A DNA stretch of 7,370 nucleotides from Actinomycetota bacterium (GTDB taxonomy: Bacteria > Actinomycetota > Acidimicrobiia > Acidimicrobiales > BP-101), in contig JAUTXA010000157.1 in the NCBI GenBank assembly GCA_030838265.1, positions 1 to 7,370 of the forward strand, in the 5' to 3' direction. Both the position numbers and the translations under genes were made by a program. The number at the start of each line of letters is the position of its first letter. The stretch's first letter is position 1. Of this stretch, positions 1-4,792 are shown in pieces. The notes under the pieces were generated by a model, which was not told the origin of the DNA, made no database searches, and saw only the letters and a list, made by a program, of their open reading frames with translations.

Positions 1-119
1 GGTTCAACCTCCGTCCCTCGAACACCGAACCGCTCCTGCGGCTCAACCTCGAAGCCGCCACGCCCGCCGAGTGCGAGGCCAAGGTGGCCGAGGTCATCTC
101 CCACTTCAAGGAGTCCTGA
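1..119 (+). CDS. manB: Phosphomannomutase/phosphoglucomutase, C-terminal end (5' partial)
   Basis: Only the last 38 codons are in the window, read from base 3 to a TGA at 117-119. The peptide begins FNLRPSNTEPLLRLNLEA, which carries the RxSNTEP signature of the fourth domain of the alpha-D-phosphohexomutase family, the loop that binds the substrate phosphate. An amphipathic helix ending in HFKES follows, the usual end of these enzymes. The family interconverts mannose or glucose 6-phosphate and 1-phosphate in the cytoplasm, feeding GDP-mannose or UDP-glucose synthesis. Mannose is favoured because the isomerase encoded two genes downstream acts on the same substrates, and because manB heads this cluster in other actinobacteria. 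The exact substrate cannot be read from this fragment. The stop codon directly abuts the next start codon, so the genes are translationally coupled. Confidence 0.88.
   Translation, partial: FNLRPSNTEPLLRLNLEAATPAECEAKVAEVISHFKES
108..113 (+). promoter_or_regulatory. Shine-Dalgarno site for the Trm112-like gene
   Basis: AAGGAG lies inside the last codons of the upstream mutase, six bases before the ATG at 120. It fixes that start and shows that the small gene has its own ribosome entry as well as coupling to the gene before it. Confidence 0.75.
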
Positions 120-368
120 ATGGCCCTCGACCCCCGTCTCCTCGAGATCCTGGCGTGCCCCGAAGACAAGGGCCCGCTGCTCTACTTCCAGGACGAGGAC
201 TCGCTCTACAACCCGCGGCTCAAGCGGCGGTACGCCATCCGCGACGACATCCCCATCATGCTGATCGACGAGGCCGAGACGGTCAGCGACGACGAGGACG
301 CCCGTCTCACCAAGAAGGCCGAGGCCGATGGGATCAAGCCCACCTTCGACGAATCGAAAAGCGCCTGA
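120..368 (+). CDS. Trm112-like (UPF0434/YcaR) small protein lacking the zinc cysteines
   Basis: This 82-residue protein starts at the ATG immediately after the mutase stop and behind a good Shine-Dalgarno site. LLEILACPEDKGPL (7-20) and RRYAIRDDIPIMLIDEA (36-52) match the two conserved blocks of the Trm112/UPF0434 family, whose E. coli member is YcaR. Eukaryotic and archaeal Trm112 are zinc-binding activator subunits of methyltransferases; the role of bacterial members is poorly known. Zinc-binding relatives have CPxC in the first block and another cysteine before the YPIRDGIP-like block. Here the first is CPED and the second reads LYNPRL, leaving Cys13 as the only cysteine in the protein, so a classical zinc site cannot form. 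The tail from about residue 53 is acidic and lysine-rich and probably flexible. Its stop overlaps the next start as TGATG. The placement between mutase and isomerase genes resembles, from memory, other actinobacteria. Confidence 0.85.
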   Translation: MALDPRLLEILACPEDKGPLLYFQDEDSLYNPRLKRRYAIRDDIPIMLIDEAETVSDDEDARLTKKAEADGIKPTFDESKSA

Positions 369-1408
369 TGGCGGCTGAGCTCACCCTCGACAGCCAGGCC
401 ATGTTCGAGGCCACAGCCGGCCTTCCCGAGCAGGTGGCCCTGGCGGCCGAGGCCGCCCGCGGCATCGACAACCTGCCCGATCGCTCGTCGATCGAGCACG
501 TGGTGGTGTTGGGGATGGGCGGGAGTGGCGTCGCCGGCGACATCCTCGCCGCCACCGCGGCCACCTTCATGGCGGTCCCGGTGACCGTGGTGAAGTCCTA
601 CGAGCTGCCGCACTTCGTGGGCGAGGGCTCGCTCGTGTTCGCCATGTCGTGCTCGGGCGACACCGAGGAGACAATCGAGACGGCCAGCGAGGCCGCCGTG
701 CAGGGAGCCCATGTCATCGCCGTGTGCGGCGGCGGCGAGCTGGCCCGCCTGGCCAAGGGGTGGGGCAGCGCGGTGATCCCGGTGCCCGACACCATCCCGC
801 AGCCGCGCGCCGCCCTCGGGGCCATGTCGATCCCGCCGCTCGTGGTGCTCGAGGAGATCGGCCTCTTCACCGGGGCCACCCAATGGATCGATCTGGCCAT
901 CGGCCAGCTCCAGCGCCGCCGCGATCGGCTGGTGCGCGACAACAACGACGCCCAGGCCATCGCCCGCCGCATCGGGCGCACCATCCCCCTCATCCACGGT
1001 GGCGGCCTGCTCGGTTCGGCCGCGGCCATGCGGTGGAAGACCCAGGTCAACGAGAACGCCAAGTCGCCGGCCTTCTGGGCCGCCCAGCCCGAGCTCTGCC
1101 ACAACGAGATCGTCGGATGGGGCCAGCACGGCGACGCCACCCGCCAGCTCATCACCGCCGTCATGCTCCGCCACGACCACGAGCACCCGCAGGTCAGCCG
1201 GCGCTTCGACATCGTGGCCGAGATCATGTCCGAGGTCGTCGCCAGCATCGAGCAGGTCCATGCCGAGGGCGAGGGCGAGCTGGCTCAGCTCCTCGACCTC
1301 ATCCTCGTGGGCGACTTCGTGTCGCTCTACCTCGCCGATCAGGAGGGCCTCGACCCGGGGCCCGTCCCCCTGCTCGGAGAGATCAAAGACAAGCTGGCCG
1401 CCGGCTGA
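368..1408 (+). CDS. Bifunctional phosphoglucose/phosphomannose isomerase, SIS-domain type
   Basis: This 346-residue cytosolic enzyme is predicted to interconvert fructose 6-phosphate with glucose 6-phosphate and mannose 6-phosphate. The first SIS half carries the sugar-phosphate loops GMGGSGVAGD (49-58) and SCSGDTEET (94-102), followed by QPRAALG (145-151). The second half has the bacterial PGI/PMI C-terminal signature NENAKSP (228-234) and PELCHNEIVGW (241-251). Glu229 and His245 have the same 16-residue spacing as the catalytic Glu203/His219 pair described for the archaeal Pyrobaculum enzyme. Length is typical of the family. The frame is open further upstream, but the start at 368 is chosen because the extension only overlaps the Trm112-like gene in another frame with no family similarity, and because TGATG coupling is typical here. 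Mycobacterium and Streptomyces have a SIS protein at this place. No separate type I mannose isomerase gene follows, so this enzyme may be the local source of mannose 6-phosphate. Confidence 0.9.
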   Translation: MAAELTLDSQAMFEATAGLPEQVALAAEAARGIDNLPDRSSIEHVVVLGMGGSGVAGDILAATAATFMAVPVTVVKSYELPHFVGEGSLVFAMSCSGDTEETIETASEAAVQGAHVIAVCGGGELARLAKGWGSAVIPVPDTIPQPRAALGAMSIPPLVVLEEIGLFTGATQWIDLAIGQLQRRRDRLVRDNNDAQAIARRIGRTIPLIHGGGLLGSAAAMRWKTQVNENAKSPAFWAAQPELCHNEIVGWGQHGDATRQLITAVMLRHDHEHPQVSRRFDIVAEIMSEVVASIEQVHAEGEGELAQLLDLILVGDFVSLYLADQEGLDPGPVPLLGEIKDKLAAG

Positions 1409-1470
1409 GCCGAGCGCGACCGCACCCATCGCCACCACCGACACCGAAACCAACCCCGAAAGCGAACAAC

Positions 1471-2742
1471 ATGAACTTCGACATCGCCGATGCCCAGCTG
1501 GCCGACCTGGGACGCCAACGCATCGCCTGGGCCGACTCCCACATGCCGGTGCTGGCCTCGATCCGTGAGCGCTTTGCCAAGGAGAAGCCGCTCGAGGGCA
1601 TCACCATCGCCGCCTGCCTGCACATCACCACCGAGACGGCCAACCTCTTCCGCGCCCTCAAGGCCGGTGGCGCCATCGTCCAGGCCTGTGCTTCGAACCC
1701 GCTGTCGACCCAAGACGACGTGGCCGCCTCGCTGGTGCGCGACGAAGACATCGCCACCTTCGCCATCAAGGGCGAGGACAACGACACCTACTTCCGCCAC
1801 ATCGACGCCGTCCTCGACGAGCGCCCGCAGATGACGATGGACGACGGCTGCGACCTGGTGTCACGACTGCACCAGCAGCGTCCCGATCAGGTGGCCGAGG
1901 TGCTGGCCGGCACCGAGGAGACCACGACGGGCGTCATCCGCCTGCGGGCCATGGAGAAGGACGGCGCCCTCAAGTTCCCGATCGTCGCCGTCAACGACGC
2001 CGACACCAAGCACATGTTCGACAACCGCTACGGGACAGGGCAATCGACCCTCGACGGTGTCATCCGGGCCACCAACGTGCTGCTGGCGGGCAAGAAGATG
2101 GTCGTCGCCGGATACGGCTACTGCGGCAAGGGCGTGGCCAGCCGGGCCCGGGGGATGGGCGCCCAGGTCTACGTCACCGAGATCAACCCCCTGCGCGCCC
2201 TCGAGGCTGTCATGGACGGGTTCCGCGTCGTCACGATGGACGAGGCCGCTCGCGAGGGCGACATCTTCATCACCGTCACCGGCAACCGCGACGTGCTGCG
2301 CAAGGAGCACTTCGAGGTCATGAAGGACGGTGCCATCCTCGCCAACTCCGGCCACTTCGACATCGAGATCGACCTCGAGGCCCTCGCCGCCCTGGCTGCT
2401 GGCGAGCGCCGCCGCGAGGTCCGCCCGTTCGTCGAGGAGTTTCTGACCGGGGGAGCGCGAGGCGACAGCAAGGTCCTCGTCATCGCCGAGGGGCGGCTGG
2501 TCAACCTGGGCGCGGCCGAGGGCCACCCGGCGGACGTGATGGACATGAGCTTCGCCAACCAGGCCCTCGCCGCCGAGTGGGTGGCCAAGAACGCGGCGTC
2601 GCTCACGCCTCAGGTCTACGACGTCCCTCGCGAGATCGACCAGGAGATCGCCCGCCTGAAGCTCGAGACCATGGGCGTGCAGATCGACCGCCTCACCCCG
2701 GCCCAGGAGGAGTACCTCGCCTCCTGGACGGTGGGCCCCTGA
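1471..2742 (+). CDS. ahcY: Adenosylhomocysteinase (S-adenosylhomocysteine hydrolase), short form
   Basis: This 423-residue NAD-dependent cytosolic enzyme reversibly splits S-adenosylhomocysteine into adenosine and homocysteine, relieving product inhibition of methyltransferases. Visible family residues are His51 in HITTET (51-56), SNPLSTQDDVAA (75-86), Asp125 in DDG, Glu150 in EETTTGV (149-155), Lys180 and Asp184 in NDADTKHMFDN, the NAD loop GYGYCGKG (214-221), His295 in NSGHFD, and AEGRLVNLGAAEGHP (339-353). All the expected catalytic positions are present. The internal segment found in the roughly 480-residue proteins of many bacteria is absent, as is the C-terminal KPDHYRY tail that touches the neighbouring subunit's NAD; the protein ends SWTVGP. 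This resembles archaeal and Thermotoga-type enzymes. The ATG at 1471 is chosen because family similarity begins there; the open frame upstream shadows the isomerase gene. The 62-base gap before it is almost free of T and has no clear Shine-Dalgarno site. Deamination-adapted S-inosylhomocysteine hydrolases are a related alternative function. Confidence 0.93.
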   Translation: MNFDIADAQLADLGRQRIAWADSHMPVLASIRERFAKEKPLEGITIAACLHITTETANLFRALKAGGAIVQACASNPLSTQDDVAASLVRDEDIATFAIKGEDNDTYFRHIDAVLDERPQMTMDDGCDLVSRLHQQRPDQVAEVLAGTEETTTGVIRLRAMEKDGALKFPIVAVNDADTKHMFDNRYGTGQSTLDGVIRATNVLLAGKKMVVAGYGYCGKGVASRARGMGAQVYVTEINPLRALEAVMDGFRVVTMDEAAREGDIFITVTGNRDVLRKEHFEVMKDGAILANSGHFDIEIDLEALAALAAGERRREVRPFVEEFLTGGARGDSKVLVIAEGRLVNLGAAEGHPADVMDMSFANQALAAEWVAKNAASLTPQVYDVPREIDQEIARLKLETMGVQIDRLTPAQEEYLASWTVGP

Positions 2743-2853
2743 GCGACAACGGGGGGGGGTGTGGGTCCTCTCCGGCCCGAACTCATTGCCATGACCGCCA
2801 TATATGGCGGTCATGGCAAGAAGAACGGAGGGCACCGCTGAGCCCGGGGCCAG
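2743..2853. other. Convergent intergenic gap with G-run and palindrome
   Basis: These 111 bases separate the ends of the SAHH gene (plus) and the YczE-like gene (minus). They contain an uninterrupted run of nine Gs at 2751-2759, the perfect palindrome at 2786-2819, and two copies of GCCCGGGGC (about 2842 and 2860, the second just inside the minus-strand gene). No coding potential was recognised. A terminator role for part of it is likely because two genes converge here. Confidence 0.6.
2786..2819. repeat. Perfect 34-bp palindrome between convergent genes
   Basis: The 17-base arm TTGCCATGACCGCCATA is followed at once by its exact reverse complement, so all 34 bases are symmetrical around 2802/2803. 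In RNA from either strand it would form a hairpin of about 15 bp with a small AU loop. Its place between two converging 3' ends favours a bidirectional terminator. Neither strand has a T-run after the stem, so it would be of the U-less kind proposed for some actinobacteria. A dimeric protein-binding site is the alternative; nothing here decides between them. Confidence 0.6.
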
Positions 2854-3498
2854 TCACTCGCCCGGGGCGGTGAGGGCGGCGTGGGGTGGCAGGGTGAGGC
2901 GGCCGATGGTGAGCTGCACCAGCGGGCCGATGGCGACGGCGAACACGATGGTGCCGACGCCGATCGTGCCGCCCAGCGCCCAGCCGAAGCCGAGGGCGCT
3001 GAGCTCGAGGGCAGTGCGGACCAGCCGGAGGCTGTGGCCGCGGCGGGCCGACAACCCGGTCATGAGCCCGTCCCGCGGGCCTGGCCCTAGGCCGGCGCCG
3101 ATGTAGAGGCCCGAGCCCAAGCCAACCAGGCAGACGCCGAGGGCGAGGGCGGCGACGCGAGTGCCCCAGGCGTCGAGGCCCGGGAGGAGGGCCAGCGTCC
3201 CGTCGATGACAAGGCCGACGAGCACCATGTTGAGGACGGTCCCGACGCCGATGCGCTGCCGGAGGGGGATCCACCCTGCGAGCACGAAGAAGCCGACGAT
3301 GATGCCGGTCGTGCCGATGGGGATGCCCGTGTGGCGGGAGATCCCCTGGTGCAGGACCTCCCATGGACCGAGGCCCAACCGAGCGTCGACCATGAGGGCC
3401 AGCCCGAGCCCGAGCCCGACGACGCCGGCCAACAGGCGGGGCAGCCGCCTCCGGACTTCGTCGGCAACCGGGATGTCGAACAGGGCGGCCATTGCCAT
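2854..3498 (-). CDS. YczE-like (COG2364/YitT-related) integral membrane protein
   Basis: This 214-residue protein has about six hydrophobic segments (roughly residues 20-38, 60-80, 84-106, 114-136, 163-180 and 181-200) and no signal peptide. Two related motifs, LGLGPWEVLHQGIS (41-54) and AGLGPGPRDGLMTGLS (135-150), each lie after a membrane segment, as in the YczE/YyaS family, and imply an internal duplication of the fold. These are inner-membrane proteins of unknown transport function. The ATG at 3498 has AGGAT about nine bases upstream on the minus strand (3508-3512); an in-frame ATG two codons later would alter little. The gene lies opposite to its neighbours and divides the otherwise co-directional series between SAHH and ComF. 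It diverges from comF across 75 bp. Composition matches the surroundings, so recent acquisition is not evident. The substrate cannot be inferred. Confidence 0.85.
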   Translation of the reverse strand: MAMAALFDIPVADEVRRRLPRLLAGVVGLGLGLALMVDARLGLGPWEVLHQGISRHTGIPIGTTGIIVGFFVLAGWIPLRQRIGVGTVLNMVLVGLVIDGTLALLPGLDAWGTRVAALALGVCLVGLGSGLYIGAGLGPGPRDGLMTGLSARRGHSLRLVRTALELSALGFGWALGGTIGVGTIVFAVAIGPLVQLTIGRLTLPPHAALTAPGE

Positions 3499-3573
3499 TG
3501 CCCGGCGATCCTGTCACGGGGCCCCGTCCCGCCGAAGGCGGCGTTGTCGCAGGGGGTTCGTAGAGTCGATCGC
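3499..3573. promoter_or_regulatory. Divergent promoter region between YczE-like gene and comF
   Basis: The 75-bp region must serve genes on both strands. It holds a perfect 12-bp palindrome, ACGGGGCCCCGT (3516-3527), a short hairpin CGCC-GAA-GGCG (3530-3540), a ribosome site for the minus-strand gene (3508-3512) and the comF -10 element (3561-3566). The palindrome could be an operator, but short GC palindromes are common in such DNA. Confidence 0.45.
3561..3566 (+). promoter_or_regulatory. Predicted -10 element of a leaderless comF transcript
   Basis: TAGAGT fits the actinobacterial TAnnnT -10 pattern. Exactly seven bases separate it from the ATG at 3574, so transcription would begin at or next to the start codon. 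No Shine-Dalgarno sequence precedes that ATG, which agrees with a leaderless mRNA. No convincing -35 hexamer is seen at normal spacing. Confidence 0.55.
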
Positions 3574-4359
3574 ATGCTGTTGCCCCAGCGGTGTCCGGTG
3601 TGCGGCCGCCCCGGTCCGGCGCCGTGCGGACGGTGCATCGCCGCCATGCGACGGGCTCCGGCGCTGCGGCCGCCGTCCGCCGACCTCGACGGGTGCCGCG
3701 CCGCGGTCGTGTACGAGGGGACAGCCCGCCAGCTCCTGGCCCGGCTCAAGTACGGCAACGCCCGCGCCTCGGTGCCGTGGCTGGCTCGGGCCATGGGCGA
3801 CCTGGTCGATCCCGGCCTGGTTGACGTGGTCACGTGGGTGCCTACCACCGGGGCCCGGCGGCGTAGGCGGGGGTATGACCAGGCCCGGCTCCTGGCCCGT
3901 GCGGTGGCCCGCCAGGCAGGGCTGCCCTGCCGTCGCCTCCTGCGGCGACGACCGGGCCCGGCCCAGACGGGCCAGTCCCGCGAGGCCCGGTGGCACCGCC
4001 CCGCCTTCGACGCCGAGCGGGCCAAGGCGACGACGCCGAAAGCGATCGCCTCAAGAGTCCTCGTCGTCGACGACATCATCACGACCGGTGCCACCATGGC
4101 GGCCGCCGCCGCGGCCCTCAAGACCGCCGGGGCCGAGCGCGTCATCGGCCTGGCTGCGGCCCAGACCCTGCTCAACTCGGCGCCACGAGTCGCGCCACCA
4201 AGCGAGGCGTTCCTCAAGCCGGTGCGCGCGCCGTCCGATGGCCTTAGTGATGACTCCGGCGGACACCTCCAGCCAACCAGCAGCGCCCGTCGACGCCGAC
4301 GCCGCCCTGCGACCGAAGCTCCTCAGCGTGCTCCGGGCCCTGCCGTCGGTGCGCCATGA
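3574..4359 (+). CDS. comF: ComF-family phosphoribosyltransferase-like protein
   Basis: The protein has 261 residues as read. It starts with a four-cysteine zinc finger, Cys7-x2-Cys10 and Cys18-x2-Cys21, as in ComF/GntX proteins. Next come the family motifs LKYGN (58-62), RRRRRGYDQARLLA (95-108) and QTGQSR (131-136), then the PRPP-binding loop RVLVVDDIITTGAT (161-174). ComF proteins take part in DNA uptake in competent bacteria, perhaps through contacts with the helicase or PriA; the substrate of the transferase fold is unknown. Start ATG 3574 is supported by the leaderless -10 signal and because the finger begins at residue 7; the open frame upstream has no family features. Family members normally end soon after LAAAQT (193-198). 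The remaining 63 residues are low-complexity, and beyond 4250 third-base GC falls while the overlapping frame looks coding, so the true end may be near 4247. ComF directly precedes hpf in many actinobacteria. Confidence 0.85.
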   Translation: MLLPQRCPVCGRPGPAPCGRCIAAMRRAPALRPPSADLDGCRAAVVYEGTARQLLARLKYGNARASVPWLARAMGDLVDPGLVDVVTWVPTTGARRRRRGYDQARLLARAVARQAGLPCRRLLRRRPGPAQTGQSREARWHRPAFDAERAKATTPKAIASRVLVVDDIITTGATMAAAAAALKTAGAERVIGLAAAQTLLNSAPRVAPPSEAFLKPVRAPSDGLSDDSGGHLQPTSSARRRRRRPATEAPQRAPGPAVGAP

Positions 4360-4465
4360 GGCGGTGGGCCGAGCCCGCCTCCTGCTGGCCAGCCCGGCCT
4401 GGTGCCGGGCCGACGAGGTGGCCGACCGGCTGATCGACTGCTTGGTCGCCGGGCGCGTCCCGTAA
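4250..4465 (+). CDS. Small FlgM-like (anti-sigma-28-type) protein
   Basis: This 71-residue ORF overlaps the 3' end of comF in another frame. Its third codon positions are almost all G or C, while comF's are not over the same bases, so I regard it as real. The C-terminal part, LPSVRHEAVGRARLLLAS (31-48) followed by ADEVADRLIDCLV (54-66), follows the pattern of the FlgM domain: a VRxExV helix, a short turn, then a D-x-x-x-VAxxLI helix. FlgM binds the flagellar sigma factor FliA/sigma-28 and blocks it until the hook is complete. The usual glycine-tyrosine turn is replaced by SPAW, and no flagellar gene is nearby, so the role is uncertain. The N-terminus looks disordered, as in FlgM. ATG 4250 overlaps a TGA in the third frame (TGATG); GTG 4247 and ATG 4238 are alternative starts. 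No Shine-Dalgarno site is visible. Confidence 0.6.
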   Translation: MTPADTSSQPAAPVDADAALRPKLLSVLRALPSVRHEAVGRARLLLASPAWCRADEVADRLIDCLVAGRVP

Positions 4466-4475
4466 GCCCTCCGCC

Positions 4476-4481
4476 TACACT
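4476..4481 (+). promoter_or_regulatory. Predicted -10 element for the structured RNA/hpf transcript
   Basis: TACACT fits TAnnnT and sits in the short gap after the FlgM-like stop. The expected start site seven or eight bases downstream is 4488-4489, exactly where the closing stem of the structured RNA begins. No -35 match is visible at 16-18 bp, as often happens in actinobacterial promoters. Confidence 0.5.
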
Positions 4482-4488
4482 GCGCCAT

Positions 4489-4746
4489 GGGCCGTGTGCG
4501 GGTCTGTGGTTGCAAGTCGAAGCCAGCCGTAGGCGAAACGACCCACGTAAGGCAACCATTGGTTGCTGAGCATGGTGCGGCTTAGGAGTAAGCCCTGCCC
4601 ATCGACGAGCCGGCTGTCGGCTCCCGGTGGAGAAGGGGCGAAGCGAGCCATCACGACGATGCCGGGCAGTCGCCGCCACCGCCGGGCTCGCCACCCTCTC
4701 TGCAGGCGAGTGTGGGGTCAAAGACCAGGTCAGCCGCACACGGCCC
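4489..4746 (+). ncRNA. raiA RNA: Structured RNA upstream of hpf, candidate raiA-motif RNA
   Basis: This gene-free stretch folds extensively. GGGCCGTGTGCGG (4489-4501) is perfectly complementary to CCGCACACGGCCC (4734-4746), a 13-bp terminal stem that extends by CTG/CAG (4504-4506 with 4731-4733) past a two-base bulge. Enclosed are GTCG-GCC paired with GGC-CGAC (4516-4542), GCAACC-ATT-GGTTGC (4552-4566), GGCTTA-GGAG-TAAGCC (4579-4594), a distant helix CTGCCC+ATCG with CGAT+GGGCAG (4595-4604 with 4657-4669), GAGCCG-GCTGT-CGGCTC (4607-4623), CTCGCC with GGCGAG (4687-4710) and GGTC-AAA-GACC (4716-4726). The raiA motif is a known class of about 200 nt, found in Firmicutes and Actinobacteria and typically just upstream of raiA/hpf genes; its function is largely unresolved. 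The location fits exactly. The class assignment rests on position and size, since I cannot run a covariance model. A different hpf leader RNA is the alternative. Confidence 0.68.
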
Positions 4747-4792
4747 TGTCTCCCGTCATCGAACTGCGTCACTGAACCCAGGAGGACTGCCC
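4747..4792 (+). promoter_or_regulatory. Spacer and ribosome binding site of hpf
   Basis: The 46 bases between the RNA's closing stem and hpf end with a strong Shine-Dalgarno site, AGGAGG at 4780-4785, seven bases before the GTG at 4793. The site lies outside the closing stem. If the RNA regulates hpf in cis by hiding this site, some further pairing is needed that I do not see. No terminator-like U-run follows the stem. Confidence 0.7.

Noticed and set aside
71..367. N-terminal extension of the isomerase frame
   Set aside because: It is arginine- and proline-rich, out of frame with the Trm112-like gene and unlike the family. The TGATG-coupled ATG at 368 gives the expected length.
206..1453. 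Long minus-strand open frame opposite the Trm112-like and isomerase genes
   Set aside because: Mirror of high-GC codons of well-recognised plus-strand genes. The translation is compositionally biased (His, Asp, Gly) with no recognisable domain.
649..1470. N-terminal extension of the SAHH frame
   Set aside because: It shadows the isomerase gene. SAHH similarity begins right at the ATG at 1471.
2751..2759. Run of nine Gs as a phase-variable tract
   Set aside because: It lies just after the SAHH stop, not in a promoter or coding sequence, so slippage would have no evident effect. It may also be a site of sequencing error.
1861..2835. Minus-strand open frame opposite SAHH
   Set aside because: Antisense shadow of a gene with all family motifs on the plus strand; its start would lie beyond the palindrome, and no domain is seen.
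4501..4600. Cyclic-di-GMP or cyclic-di-AMP riboswitch
   Set aside because: I could not match the conserved core sequences of these classes. The position before hpf and the closing-stem layout fit the raiA motif better.
4563..4775. Small plus-strand open frames inside the region upstream of hpf
   Set aside because: No family resemblance or good start signal, and the same bases are explained better by the paired stems of the structured RNA.
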